Source: Symbiodinium natans (taxonomy: Eukaryota; Sar; Dinophyceae; Suessiales; Symbiodiniaceae). Taken from it: a stretch of 64,000 nucleotides of DNA. Position 1 is the first letter of the stretch. Every line of letters begins with the position of its first letter. Below, in pieces: positions 30,379-42,244 of this stretch. Made by a program: the position numbers and the translations under genes. The stretch lies in assembly GCA_905221605.1 (NCBI GenBank), contig CAJNDS010000164.1, positions 141,001 through 205,000 of the forward strand. Direction: 5' to 3'. The notes below the pieces were generated by a model that worked only from the letters and a program-made list of their open reading frames with translations, did not search any database and was not told the origin of the DNA.

Positions 30379-31056
30379 CTACTGCATCATCGACAGAGGC
30401 CTGACCTTCCCCACACAAGGAAAATCTGTTGGCAGCTTTCGAGAGGTGGGGACAGCCCCACCTTCACCCACACTGTGAGCTCGGGTGTCATCAAACGTCA
30501 ATGTGTGAAGCTTCAAACTTCCAATCTCGCGTATCCTCAATCTCAAATGTTCAAACTCCAGGTCGTTTGTCTTTTCCGTTCCTCGAAGTTTCAGATTCTC
30601 AAGCTCCAGATCAACTGTCACTTTCACGTTTGAAACTTTCCGAGAATTTGAAACAAACAACGTACTCGTGACACCTATCCAAATCACGGGTGGTTCCGGA
30701 GCTTGGAGGAGGTTTCTAGAAAGGTTTCTTGGGGTCCCAGGCGGTTGCGCAGAAGTAGGAAATTCAATGCCTCGAGAGTGATGGGTGGCGCCGGCAGGGC
30801 TTCGATGTGTCACCAATCGCTGCCGAGCCACAGTGGCAGGGTGAGGCGCTGTGTCTGCCCGATTTATACCTTTGCCTGTCTTTGTAGATGTGTAATCGTA
30901 CCGTAAGACGTATAATCCCAGCAATCTGCAGGAGCTGAGCCCCTCGCTGGAGGAGAAGGTGGAGGTGACGCCTGGGGGCTTCACAAGGGCTTTATAGATG
31001 ACAACCTCAAGAAGAAGTTTTTGGATCATAAATCTACAGTCCGCAGAGCAACTCAC
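30379..31056 (-). CDS. Single-exon open frame, unknown
   Basis: This is a 225-codon minus-strand frame. Its middle is rich in Leu/Glu/Lys/Arg alternation (VKVTVDLELENLKLRGTEKT, then DLEFEHLRLRIREIGSLKLH), suggesting a repetitive beta structure. There is no known domain. The plus strand shows degenerate repeats of TCAAACTTCCAATCTC-like words. It could be a chance frame in repetitive DNA. Confidence 0.35.
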   Translation of the reverse strand: MSCSADCRFMIQKLLLEVVIYKALVKPPGVTSTFSSSEGLSSCRLLGLYVLRYDYTSTKTGKGINRADTAPHPATVARQRLVTHRSPAGATHHSRGIEFPTSAQPPGTPRNLSRNLLQAPEPPVIWIGVTSTLFVSNSRKVSNVKVTVDLELENLKLRGTEKTNDLEFEHLRLRIREIGSLKLHTLTFDDTRAHSVGEGGAVPTSRKLPTDFPCVGKVRPLSMMQ

Positions 31057-32999
31057 CCTTCCTCCACCCCTCTGATCTCAAATGGCAGGCCCGTGTCCCC
31101 ACAACCCAAGACTGCCTGAACCCGAACGCAGGCCGTCCTTCTGATTCGGGGAAGCCGGAAGCGGCGACCCGAATCGCCAACGGGGCCTCGCCTCCCGCGG
31201 GAAGCCGGAAGCGGCGACCCGAATCGCCAACGGGGCCTCGCCTCCCGCGGGGCGCCCTGAGGGGGAGGCCGGGTCTCCACGTTTCCATGCTGAGATGCCT
31301 TCGAGCACAGAGTTTTCAAAAAATTGTACTGAGTTCAGAGTAAGTATGAAATGTATGAAAACAGTGTGTCGATTGCTTTATATTCATGAATGAGTACTAA
31401 CATTTCCATATGTATATATATATATATATACTAACACCTTCATTCCAACAGTTAGCCTTTACCGGTTCAAGATGAAATGATATATAAACCAAATAGTGAG
31501 AAAAAGGTGTTTCTAATACACATAGCTTTTTCTAAACATGATATTCTGAAAAACAAAACCATTCAGTTTGTTTTCAATATTGCTGCAAAATGTAATTCTA
31601 TAGATTCTTCATCTTGTTAGAGATATACACATATATATATATATATATATATACGCAATACAGTTTTTAAGTAATAATGCAACACTTCCAAACTACAATA
31701 AGCAGAATGTTCTCTTCATTGCATGTTGACGTTTCACGTCGCCCTTTTGGCTCAAGCTCAGCACCAGAGCAAGCAAGTCGTATCTAGAAGAATCGGAGGG
31801 GGTCAAGGCCAAGGCGCAGGGTTCACGGTTGGGCCTTTTCACTGCAAACGGGACCCTAGTTGAGAGAACTACCCACATACCATAGTCATGGGCCTAATAT
31901 GACCCCTTGAACGATGCCAAAGAGCCCAAGCAATCTGTGTGGGCTAGCTGTAAGCAACGGGGACGGGTTTGCAGTCAGGTTCTACTGAACTGTTCTGGCG
32001 CCTTTAGCTTCTCTCACTTTCTTTGAACGGATTCCCGAGCGCAACAACCCTTTAGGCCCTACACGAACAGCTAACATCAATCCACCTTGAGCCTCAAACC
32101 TCGAAGCTATCTCTTCCCCAGGTGTCGGCATGCAACTCAGACCTCGGGGATCTCCGAACATCTCAACATCCAGCACTGCCATGGAGTTCCCACAAATCGC
32201 CAGGAGTGCGTGCTAGCCACTACTAGTCCTCTACCCTTGACGCTTGCAGAACGGCCCCAATTCTGAGGTTTTTTCCCACGCCACGCAGCCCGCCCAGCAT
32301 CAGCTGCCCGGGGCCCCTCTACCAACAGCCAGCCAGGCAGACCTCAGCTGCTGCAACGAGAGGCAAGTGGACTCTCTGCAGCCCCCAGACAAGAAGCCGC
32401 TTAACCGCAAGCAGCATGGGTACTTATGCAACTCAGACCTCGAGGATTTCCAGACATCTCAGCATCACCACTGTGCAACTGCACCGCTGCGTCCAAAAGA
32501 TTGCGCGCGTCTCGGGCATAGCCATGACGATTGAAATCCACGACGATGAGGAGCTTTATGTCTTTCTGCCCCCAGCTTGTCTTTGTTAAGTCCTGCAAGA
32601 GCACAGCAGCACCCTTCGGGCGACTCCTGCATGCCTGAGGGAAGGAAGCATGCGGCCTCGGACTGGCCTCTGACTGGCCCCTAAACCCTAGACGCCATGT
32701 GGTGGGCTTCTTTTTTGGAAGACCCGGACGGGGTCCTGGAGGCCAAGCCCAGGGTGCAGGGTTCACGGTTGGGCCCACTCCTGGGTCGCCCATGGAGCTT
32801 TAGGGAGTTTTGGGTTTAGGGTTTGGGGAGTTTCAGCACTTGGGGGTTTTAGGGTTGAGGTCAGGGTTTTGAGGAAGTTCAGTGTTTGGTAGGGAATTTG
32901 GAGAGTTCGGAGTTTAGGGATTGAGGGAGAGGTAGTCCTGAGCGTTTGAGGGGTGAAGGAAAATCAACACACTAAGCATACGATTGATAATGTTAATAG

Positions 33000-33960
33000 T
33001 GACAACACAAAATTAAATCAAATAAAACATACATACTGTAAGAACTGGGCTCATGAACAAAGCAAAATAAGGAAGTACAAAAGATTACATTCACTCATTT
33101 GAATACAATGAGAAAATATATCAAGTATAAGAAGTAAGAGTTATCAAATTGGCAATGGAAGAAAGATGTACAATGTAAATGATGATAATGATGAGAAAGC
33201 AGCCCATGGTATATTAAAGGATGATATGAAACTGAACACAATAAATCATCTCTTAAATATTACTAAAAAATCTGTGATAATGATGACGGTCATGATGATG
33301 ATATGAATATGCACGATAATGACAATGATAACCGTAATGATGATGAAGATAATAACTGGTATCATTGATGCTCAAAACTGAGATGAATTACCTAGACCAA
33401 ATAGAAGAATATTGCAGAAACCGAAAAAGATATTAACAATATGAAAATGCATCAACAATTGAAAAAGTCAATTTAAACAAATATGAGATTGCGAAAAGGT
33501 TTGAAACTAAATGAAGTAAATCACAGAATTACAGACAAGAAATGGATTGCCTTCCTTTGTTGTATATGTACATATATATCATTTTCAAGATGCATTTTTT
33601 GTCCTAACATAATATTGTCTTTGACTGTATTGTTTTGTTCGTTTGAATGATTCTGTTCCACCCATAAGTATTGAATATCAGGTAGTATTCGTATTCCTAT
33701 GTTTATTTGATATGTCTATACTTGAACAAAAGATTCTTACCTGTACTATTATGTCATATCCAATATTCACAGATGAAATGTAACATTTTTTGACATAGTC
33801 TTAATAGGAATCTTACACGTGAATATCATGAAGTTGATATTGTTGAAATCCATGATATGTATATCACAAATTATGAAATTGTCATGATTGATTTATAGCA
33901 AGACCTAGGAAATACGTAGTACATTAACATACAAAGGAATGACAAAAGCAATCACCACCA
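33000..33960. other. AT-rich block, no gene
   Basis: A/T-rich with GATGATGAT-like runs; the paralogue is 49981-50950. No frame of note. Confidence 0.7.
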
Positions 33961-34343
33961 CCGGATCCCAAACCTAACGTTCCTAAACCTTAGATCATAA
34001 AACCTTAATCCCTAAACCTTAACTCCCTAAGCCCTAAATCCCTAAGCCCTAAACCCAACATCCTGACCGAGGCCCTACTTGCTCAACATCTCGGACGACA
34101 TCTCTCTCGCTGGCAGGCCTTACGTTTGCTCACTGCCCAGGGAGCCCCAGGAGCCCAACATAGTTAGGGCTTAGGGTTCAGGATGTGAGTTAAGAAGTAT
34201 ACCTGAACATGTTCGTAAAGAAGTATACCCCTAAAAAACTGTCGTAAGGGTCTAGGCTTAGGGCTTAGGGTTTAAGCAGTATAGGTCCTGAGTCCTGATC
34301 ATCAAGTAAGGTGCATTCTTGACTTGCGGGGCATCAAGCTCTC

Positions 34344-35640
34344 TCAGTGCGTTGTTGCCATCACCGTTCGATACACCAGAAACACCCCACCTCCCTTTCC
34401 GCCGCCACTGTCTCCAGTGATATGGCATCTACGGATCTCCCCACCAACTGGGAGTTGAAATGTATTTGCCACAGTAAGTACAGGATATTGTAATCTGAGG
34501 TGCATATGTGTATATTGGGGGCGGCGAACATGCAATAGATATAGATGTAGACATATACATCTATGTGCTACCCCCCCCCCCGCCAAAGATCTATACATGT
34601 CCATGGTTTGGCGATGTGAAAGTGGGGATTTGCATGAGGGATCCCCATCCCTAAATCCTAAAGAGGAGTCTAAGAGGAGTTTTAGCAACCTCACGGGGCT
34701 GGAATCTTAGTCGCTAATCCTAAACGCGCATAAGATTTAAGAAGAGGATTTGGGAAGCAAGATATAAGGAAAAAGACTCCGAGCCCCGAATCGGAAAATG
34801 AGGTGGTCAGTTCTGCCACCAAAAAATTTGCAGAATCATTTTCGGAGTCGGCCCGTTTTTGCCCAAGTCGGGCCTTAAATCTAATCCTAAACGAACAGGA
34901 TCTAGGAATAGGATCTAGGGAGTAAAGCTTATAGGACTACCGGAATTTTTTAGGGAACAAGATTTTGGATCCCATTGTTGAGGGCTTAGCGAAAAAGATT
35001 TTGGGAATAAGGTTTGTTTTTTAGGGTTCATGGGCTCTTCTCTTTAGGATTTAGGTCCCCCCCCCCCCCGGTTTAGGGAACAGCAGTTAGGGAGTCATTA
35101 AATATGTGGAGTATTTCAGCAAAACCAGAATAAGATTTGGGGATACAAGGTTTTGGGAATAAGGTTCATTCATTCCGGGGAACTCTCCCCGGAGCATCCT
35201 CAATCCGAGACCCATGCCGACTAAGCACTTAATCTGCTTAATCAGCCCAAGACTGAAGATTCAAGATTGAAGATGCTCTGGGAAAGTTCCCGGGCATCTT
35301 CAATCTTAAATCTTCAATCCCGGTGCCGATTAAGCAGGCCGAGAGCTAAATCGGCCCTGGGGTCAAAGGTTCAATATTTCAGATGCTCTGAGGCATTTTT
35401 CTGTAACATCTTCAAGCCCTTTCCAAAGACCAATATGTGTTAGTGTTTTGGGCTGTCTACCACTGTCGGTTGGGTATGTGGAGTGGCCAAAACACTAAAA
35501 ACTATAGATCTTGGGGGGGGCGGGGGGTGATTATATATATATATATATATATACATACATACATAAATACATACATGTATACATACACATATTCTTATTT
35601 CTAGGGATCGACAGAGACTCTCGGGGCTCAACCCTCCAAA
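34344..35640. other. Non-coding duplicated block with inverted CTTCAATC repeats
   Basis: 34800-35420 carries several copies, in both orientations, of CATCTTCAATCTTAAATCTT and GATTAAGCAGGCCGAG (also 52020-52330). Otherwise there is a microsatellite at 35531-35590 and no convincing gene. Confidence 0.55.
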
Positions 35641-35949
35641 CCCTGCCAAATCTGAGCACAGGCTTCTCTACTTTCTCCCGGAGGGCCCGCCCATCAGCGT
35701 GGGATCGGGGGTCTGGGCCCCGGTTTCGATGAGCACAGAACAGCAGATTGGTTTTGGGTTTAGGGTTCAGCGCTTAGGGTAAGACCCACTTGAAGTCAAG
35801 TCGAAGTTTTCCTGTTTCAAGTTTCGGACGTCCTTCCGAGCCTTCCTACATGGGCAGCAGCCGCACAAAGGTCTTTCTTTCTGACGTCTAGAACGAATCG
35901 TTCCATAGCTGTCCTCAATGCCGAAGATAGGAAAGGGCGCTTTGGGGTC

Positions 35950-36130
35950 ACGGCATAGGGGCTTGCATCAAAATGTCAGGAGAACAACCGAATCCGCCTC
36001 ATGGGATTGGGAATTCCCGATCGGCTATGCGACATCTCCGTCGTCGCAGGCGCAACATGTGACACCACAGCGCCAGCCTCCCCAAACGAAGGCGTCACTA
36101 GCCTGTCCTCCTCCGAGCCAACTGGCTGCG
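35950..36130 (+). CDS. Exon-like segment, paralogue of 52740-52920
   Basis: The plus frame reads ENNRIRLMGLGIPDRLCDIS, VVAGATCDTTAPASPNEGVT and SLSSSEPT. In A2 the same frame is broken between PN and VTSL by a 45-nt TTTAGGG-type tract (52855-52899). Product unknown. Confidence 0.45.
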
Positions 36131-36174
36131 TGAGGCCTTGTCGCTTCGAAGTAGTGAGCTGAGAACCCTCCAAC

Positions 36175-36841
36175 ATGCATGGCAGGTGGAAAGGGCGTCG
36201 AGGCCCGGCAGGGACACTGGATGGCATGGAATGCACTGTGCAAGTAGCGCGGGCCACAAGTACTGCAATATGCACCTTCCCAGCATGCAAGTACCACCCG
36301 CGTCAGCTTCGATTTATTTGGGTGTCCAAGAACTCACACGTTCTCATGGCCGCATGCCAAATCAGCATGAATGGGCATCACTTGATGCGTGAGCAGGTAG
36401 GCACGCGTGCAAACGGTGTAGCTTTGAAGGCTGATGCCTGGGACCCTAAACCCTCAACCCTAAACCCTAAACTCAAGGCCCTAGTACCCCTAACTCCAGA
36501 CAGGTGCAGCACTCGGGTGGCGGCCGGCTGATGGCCCAGCCGGCATGTCTGGGCAGTACATCTCCTGCTTTTTTAGTGCGGTAATGTCTTTTTCTTTACG
36601 AATGTCCATGGAGACGCCAAGACCTCGCCCTTCGCTTATCTAGCAACATCCAGCTCAGAAAAAAGAAAGTCTCTGGTGCTATCAGAACATCCCGTTAGGT
36701 TTGCTGCTCCCTTCTAAAAAGCATACAATCGATTTCGCTGCCGTCTTCGCCCTTCTGCCAACCGGATTCTGCGCCGTGTGCCAGGTTGACGGGATACAGG
36801 TGTCCGAGAACCAGGCACCTGCTGACCTTGGGGGCCTTTAG
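36175..36841 (+). CDS. Unknown three-exon gene
   Basis: Exon 36175-36396 opens at ATG (MHGRWKGRRGPAGTLDGMEC) and ends HHLMREQ at GTAGGC. Exon 36504-36575 joins in phase (VQHSGGGRLMAQPACLGSTS, GT donor). Exon 36722-36841 reads IDFAAVFALLPTGFCAVCQV and ends at TAG 36839. No domain recognised. 36850-37140 holds a family D element and nothing else I can call. Confidence 0.5.
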
Positions 36842-37144
36842 CAGGCTTCTTCAGCGCTAAGCATAATTTAGCGGCCTTCATAATTGGAACAGGGTTTGGA
36901 GGGGTTATATAGTAGGTTCATAAAGGGATCCTAAGGGAATACCATTAGTAATTATTCCGACCCCTGTATTACATGTCGTGGTTTGGGGTTTGAGGGGTTT
37001 AGGGATGCGCTAGGCTAAAGAGGCTTTCACCACGTTAGCTGCGTCTCAAGACCCCTCAACTAAGGGACCGCCCAGTTTAAAGGAAGGATCTTGAAATAGT
37101 GCGCGTTTCTTGCCTTAGTTAAGGTGGGAGTCTTGGGCCCCAAG

Positions 37145-37296
37145 GTCACGGCGGAACAGTAGAGCCAGAGAGTCGCGCATCAAAGCCTTACAAACTGTGC
37201 AAGGCCGCCGCGTTGTACAACGGTGCGCGCATCATCTTCGGCCGGTCCCTGGCATTTCGCCTCGTACCGCACCGGCATGTTGAGATGGCTGACTAA
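37145..37296 (+). CDS. Terminal exon, unknown, faintly FHA-like
   Basis: After CCCCAAG the frame reads HGGTVEPESRASKPYKLCKA then AALYNGARIIFGRSLAFRLV and ends PHRHVEMAD, TAA 37294. The ARIIFGRSLAFRL pattern is reminiscent of the G-N-H-H-V-F-R strand of FHA domains, but this is too short to assign. No upstream exon could be joined. Confidence 0.45.
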
Positions 37297-37611
37297 GCCC
37301 TTGGGGATATGCCATACTCTATCTTGTTGGGATAGTGAGGATCCTATTTAGGAATATGGGCGAAATTAGGGGTACCTTTTTTGGGGTCCTGTTTTTAAGG
37401 GAATCCTACTATTTTTGGGTCTGTATGAAGGGGCCCCTTATTATCGTAAACCCCTATAAATTCTGAGTTTCCAGGATCATTGTTCTCTTTTCCCCCTAGT
37501 TCTGGGTTTTGGAGTTACTATACTCAAATGCCTGTGTTTGGTTCTGGGCTCCTGCAATAGCTACTTATACCTAGAAGGTATAAACTTTCTTTCAAGGGGT
37601 CTGCTCCAATG

Positions 37612-38786
37612 TAGGGAGGTTGGAGGCCAGGGAGCAGGGACGGAAAGATGCTTATATCGAAGCTCCACCTCCCTGCAAGGACACGCTGCTATCCACAGAA
37701 GGGTTTACGGTTTGGGGTTTCGGGTTTCGGGTTTAAGGTTGAAGGTTTAGGGTGGCATTCTGTACCCAGGGACTCCAATACCCCTTGAATTAAGGAAAAT
37801 ACCCCTTAATGAAGGACTATTCCTTTCAAATATCAGAGGGTTCCTTACATGGTTTAAAGAATATTCCTTTAAAGAAAAGAGGCTTCCTTATATGGTTTTA
37901 GGAATATTCCTTAAACATAAGGCGTATTGGGTCTCTGTTTAGGAAATTGGGGTTTAGGGCTTAGGGTTTACCTAAGCCAGGTGATCCCCTTAGCTTCCCA
38001 AAGCGGCGGCCGCGGCCTCGAAGACGAGGACTCCAACGCAGCGCGGGAGTAGGGTTTGGGGTTTTGGGTTTTGGGTTTAGAATTTAGAATTTAGGGGCCC
38101 CCTTGAAAAGAAACTTAGCCCCATGATCTGTGCTGCTGCCTCGCTGGGGCGAACCCTGCAACGTGTCATACTTTCCCGGATCTTCTTCCCCAATGGGCCA
38201 ACCTTGATCACTACATCACTATTTAAGGGATTTAAACGGGGGGGACCCTTGTGAGGCACCCTTTGGGGTAATGTGGGGGGCTACTGAAGTATATAGGGAC
38301 TACAGAAGGGTGTATATACATATACATATACAGTATACATATACATATACACATACACATATACACATATATACATATATACATATATACATATATACAT
38401 ATATACATATATACATATATACATATATACATATATACATATATACATATATACATATATACATATATATGTATGTATATATAGGGGCTTTGTATCCCTA
38501 ATGATGCTGTCGAAGAGGACGACTGGATGAATCAGCGAGCTGCCGGCTGCTCGAAATGCGCAAGCATTCTCCCATGCTTGGAGGTTCATGGGTACTTATA
38601 ACCCCAGGGTTTAGGGTTTGGCGTTTAGGGTGTAGGGTTTAGGGTCATAGCCCCAATTATAAGTCTACTTCTGACCTACTTTGGGACTTAGGGGGCTTAT
38701 AAATACAGTTTTAATTCGGGTTATAAGTACCCTGAACCTCCAAGTGCTCACAGCAAGCCGATGCTAAGCACAAAACACCTGTGTGA
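37612..38786 (+). CDS. Unknown gene, 3' exons
   Basis: Exons: 37612-~37696 ([20 protein letters not shown]); 37982-38049 ([20 protein letters not shown]); 38111-38227 ([20 protein letters not shown]). Then 38485-38577 ([20 protein letters not shown], then [11 protein letters not shown]) and 38745-38786 ([15 protein letters not shown] 38784). The last join crosses a family C element whose ends share TGC with the exons. The intron before 38485 is a TATACA microsatellite (38308-38483). No domain recognised. Confidence 0.5.
38308..38483. repeat. (ATATAC)n microsatellite
   Basis: Nearly perfect alternation of ACATAT and ATACAT between two exons. It gives Tyr/Ile dipeptide frames only. Confidence 0.95.
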
Positions 38787-38901
38787 AGATGTTTGGGCGG
38801 GTTCGGGTTTGGCGTTTAGGGCTTAGAGCATGTCAGGGTAATTTTAGGGTTTAGGGTTTAGGGTCTAGGGTTTAGGTATTTGAGGGTCCGGGCTCAGGCA
38901 G

Positions 38902-38994
38902 CACCGCAGAGCCCCTTCCCAGCCTGCGACGGCGACGCTCTGCAACGTCTGCGACTGCTCGGTACCCAGTGCATGAAGTGTCTTTCGGTAAAGA
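38902..38994 (+). CDS. Possible exon
   Basis: The frame PQSPFPACDGDALQRLRLLG then TQCMKCLS ends at GTAAAG. Other frames are also open. 39000-39720 holds two further open frames (39173-39436) without splice-like borders, and a poly-C run. Confidence 0.35.
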
Positions 38995-39729
38995 AGCCCC
39001 CAAACAAGGGGTTCCCCCGGACCCCTAATTGTGGAAATCCCCACATACAGCCTCGCTGTATTTTCCCAGCGCAGCTGACGTTGCAGCGGGTTCAGGGTTT
39101 AGGCGTTAGGGTTTAGGCTTTAGGCTTTAGGCTTTAGGGACAAGGAATCAGGTGTCACCCCAGTGAATCTACATGGGGGGAGATTTTCAGTGTGACAGGG
39201 GCCGTTTTGTGGGGGCCTCCTTACAAGAGCCAAATTTAGGGAACCCACCACATGAATTCTTCAGAGGCTCAAAGGCTACCCCAGATGTATTTAAACGCGG
39301 GGGTCACAGCCCCGAAATGGGTATTATTTCCCAGGGGTACCCCACACAGACCCCCAAGAATCCCCGTGCTAAGGAAGACAAGAAGACAAGAAACAAGAGC
39401 ATTTCCCACAATAGCGGTACCCTTACCCCAGCATAGTCGCTAGAATCCAGAAGAAGGATATCCCTATTTTCAGAAGCCCCATATGCACCCTAAAATTTGA
39501 GAAACGCCAGATGGCCTGAAAGGCTAGGCTCTTGCCTCCCTCGCACAGAGGGCTGCTCCTCAGCTTGAAGGAAGGTACTTCTTATGCCCCCCCCCCCGCT
39601 CGTCTGCGCAATATACACTTCAAGGAACTACAATCTAGGGTAGCTCGTGCACAACCCTAAACCCTAAACTCCAAACTCGAAACCCTGAACTCCTTGTTTT
39701 CGGAGTTCTGCTTTTGCCTCTGGTCCAAG

Positions 39730-39849
39730 GTTGGTTGAGACTTCCGTGATGCCGGTACTGGGCGAGACGGAGCCCTGTCCTTGCGGGGGCCGGGGCGTGT
39801 GACACACAAGCCTCATCACCCTATGTATGCAATATATATATATATACAC

Positions 39850-39882
<33 letters not shown>

Positions 39883-40109
39883 TGTATGTATGTATGTAGG
39901 TATGTAGGTAGGTAGGTTATATATATATATATATATATATATAAGTTTGTCTGTGTGTGTGTGTCTATCAGCATGCCCTTGAAGGAGTTGCATGCAGGGT
40001 ACCTGTTTCCATAACTCCCTATGAAGAATCGCCAGTAAAAAAGCAACCGTGCAACGCAAAATTGAGTCGATCAGAGCTCGTCTATGGTCTTTCGACGTAC
40101 CGCTCTTAG
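39730..40109 (+). CDS. Two exons of an unknown gene
   Basis: 39730-39796 reads LVETSVMPVLGETEPCPCGG and ends at a GT donor; the CPCG core resembles an SEC-C zinc motif but is short. After a (TATG)n microsatellite (39832-39942), 39998-40109 reads VPVSITPYEESPVKKQPCNA then KLSRSELVYGLSTYRS and stops (TAG 40107). Confidence 0.45.
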
Positions 40110-40189
40110 CAAAGAACTGGAAGCCTTCACACCCCCCTCAGGGTACCTAGTTCCCTATTTCCCTACTAAGAACTGAGAAGCTGACTTAG

Positions 40190-41778
40190 GTGCGCTGAGA
40201 TAATGCGAAGAGCAGGCGAGGTGCACAATGACGTTGACGAGGTGCCGCTGCATCACCGGCAAAATCACGTCGTTCGGATTGTCCCCTCAACAAGATCCCT
40301 AAACCCCAAACCCGTAACCCTTCCTTGGGTTTCAGAGGATCTGACTTAGGAAGGTCCCGCCAGAGGCCGCAGTAAATGGGCCGATGATCCCTCCCATCCG
40401 CCACGACTTCGGAGGCGGACCACCTTTACTCACCAGCCCCTAAACCCTAAACCCCTAAACCCTACTGAACAAAGACTTGCCCTAGCGATGGGCCAGGCCA
40501 ATGAGCTCCTGAAGGAGATCGAGTCCCCGCCCCTCCAGGCGTGCGACACCATGCTCACAGAATTGCCACCAGAATGCAACGCCCTAACAAACGAACTCGT
40601 TTGATGAACTTCTTGCTGGTTAAACATACTTCTACTCCAGTTGCCAAAGGTATCTTACGAGCAGCAGCGACAGAGCAGTTTTGGACAACGCCTCTGCAAG
40701 ATAGCAGGTGGAACTGGTTCAGGCGGTGTTCTTCTTTGCACCTGCAGTTTTGGGTTTCGGGGTTAGGGTTTAGGGTTTCGAGGGTGTACCCTCGTTCTTT
40801 CGCCTGCAAGCAAGAAAACCACATGGAGAATGAGATCCAAGTCACCCTGAACCCTGCGTCCTTCAATGAAAACGGCAGGGTCAAGTCTGGGAAAGCGAAA
40901 CCCACGAAGCCCATCTTATTAGTACACCCTAAACCCTAAACCCTAAACCCTAAACCCTAAACCCTAAACCCTAAACCCTAAACCCTAAACCCAACGAAGC
41001 CCATGGAAAGGTTCTGGAGGTCGGCTTGCTTCTGCGGGCACCACCGGAGCGCCCAAGCTCGGCGAACTTCTCAGACCAGGGAAGTTCCCCTTCGGTTTTG
41101 GGGTTTAGGGTTTAGGCTTTAGGGTTTAGGGTCTGGGTTTAGGGTTTAGGGTTTAGGGTTAGGGGTTGCAGGGCTTGAACACAAAGCTTATCTTACCCCA
41201 AACCCTAAACCCTAAAACAGTCCATCTGTTCTCGCACCAAGACCAGCGGCAGCGACTGCACCCCGGCGTCCCGAAGTAATCGGCGGCCCCAGCTTGCGTG
41301 GGCCTCGAAACCTGGGTTCCTTGGAGGTTCATTTGGATCGTTGTAAGTAGAGTTTAGGGTGTAGGCGGTGTAGACTTCTTATTCTGGTAGCCATACATGT
41401 AGTGCTATTTTGATTGCTTATAAGCCTACTTTCAACTTACAATGAACCTCTCAGTTCCCAATATTGAGTTAAAGAGGATCCTACTTCGGAAGTTTTTGTA
41501 GTAGATTTCAAGGACCAACCTGGGAAAGAAGTCGAAGCGTTTTTCGCGTAGCCGCGGCGACATGTGGAACGTACCATGTTGTGCAAGGCTACTGTAGCGG
41601 ACCTCTTCCGAGCATGAACCACAGATGTCGCAGCCTTTTGCATTCCGTCCGTCGTGACAGCATGCCTGGGTGCAGTGCATTTCAAGCAGCGGATTTCAAG
41701 CCAAAGGAAGACCACAAGGCATTCAACTCCCGTCTGCAGAGTCTGCAGTTGTCAGAAGCTGCTGCCAAGTCAGCTTGA
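40190..41778 (+). CDS. Unknown multi-exon gene; exon copied on both sides of a telomere-type intron
   Basis: Exons: 40190-~40292 (CAEIMRRAGEVHNDVDEVPL); 40350-40436 (EGPARGRSKWADDPSHPPRL); ~40479-40605 (LALAMGQANELLKEIESPPL). The segment 40541-40749 overlaps the last in another frame (RPNKRTRLMNFLLVKHTSTP). Then 40810-40914 (ENHMENEIQVTLNPASFNEN, ending KPTKP); 41005-41094 (MERFWRSACFCGHHRSAQAR, GT donor); 41221-41319 (SICSRTKTSGSDCTPASRSN). Last is 41523-41778 (ERSRSVFRVAAATCGTYHVV ... LQLSEAAAKSA, TGA). Intron 40915-41004 is mostly CCCTAAA, and the 11-nt word ACGAAGCCCAT stands at both edges. Intron 41320-41522 carries family C and A elements back to back. No domain recognised. Confidence 0.5.
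40925..40992. repeat. CCCTAAA tract bounded by an exon-derived direct repeat
   Basis: About ten CCCTAAA units lie between ACGAAGCCCAT at 40904-40914 and the same word at 40994-41004. Splicing at the repeat gives AAG CCC ATG GAA. Confidence 0.85.
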
Positions 41779-42244
41779 GATCCCCCTGCTGAGGTCGTGC
41801 ACTGCTCGCGGATGGGAGATGGCATCACTGCCACATTGACGTTGGACACAGAAGTTGAAGGTACAATGCTTTCGGATGGAGTACATAGTTTTTGTACTAT
41901 GGCGAAAACTACTTATTCGTGCAGCTAACATGACTCTAATCGTTGTCATGATTATCAAATTTCGCCACCTCCCCAACACAGTAAAGTGAGGCTTTCTCGT
42001 TTGCATGCCGACCGCAGGGGGCTTTGCCTCAGATTGCATGAAGCTGGATTGATTGATATATACATACATACATATGTATATGTATATATATATATACACA
42101 TATCTACATACATACAAGTAAATATAGTCCGCTGAGGCTTTGTTTGTGTTCTAGCTGTCCGGCCGAAGTGCCTGATTTGTTGCCAGGTGAGCTGCTGTGC
42201 GTGGTGGCCCCTGCACAGATTGCTTGCTGACTTTTCATTGACAG

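Larger units (their letters stand above)
31034..36130 (+). repeat. Segmental duplication, copy A1
   Basis: Its blocks have close counterparts, in the same order, at 47060-52935. They include 31034-31320 (with a 51-nt tandem duplication at ~31149-31250 that is single in A2), the AT-rich dispersed repeat, a diverged spliced leader at 31737-31756 and the AT-rich GATGAT block 33000-33960. The 34000-35760 block contains CTTCAATC-type inverted repeats. A1 lacks the 1,243-bp Copia insertion (junction at 32998) and the telomere-type tract found at 52855-52899. A1 has an extra insertion with TTTAGGG at about 35743-35865. Short exon-like frames in it (e.g. MQLRPRGSPNISTSSTAMEF at 32129) are not assigned. 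Confidence 0.8.
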
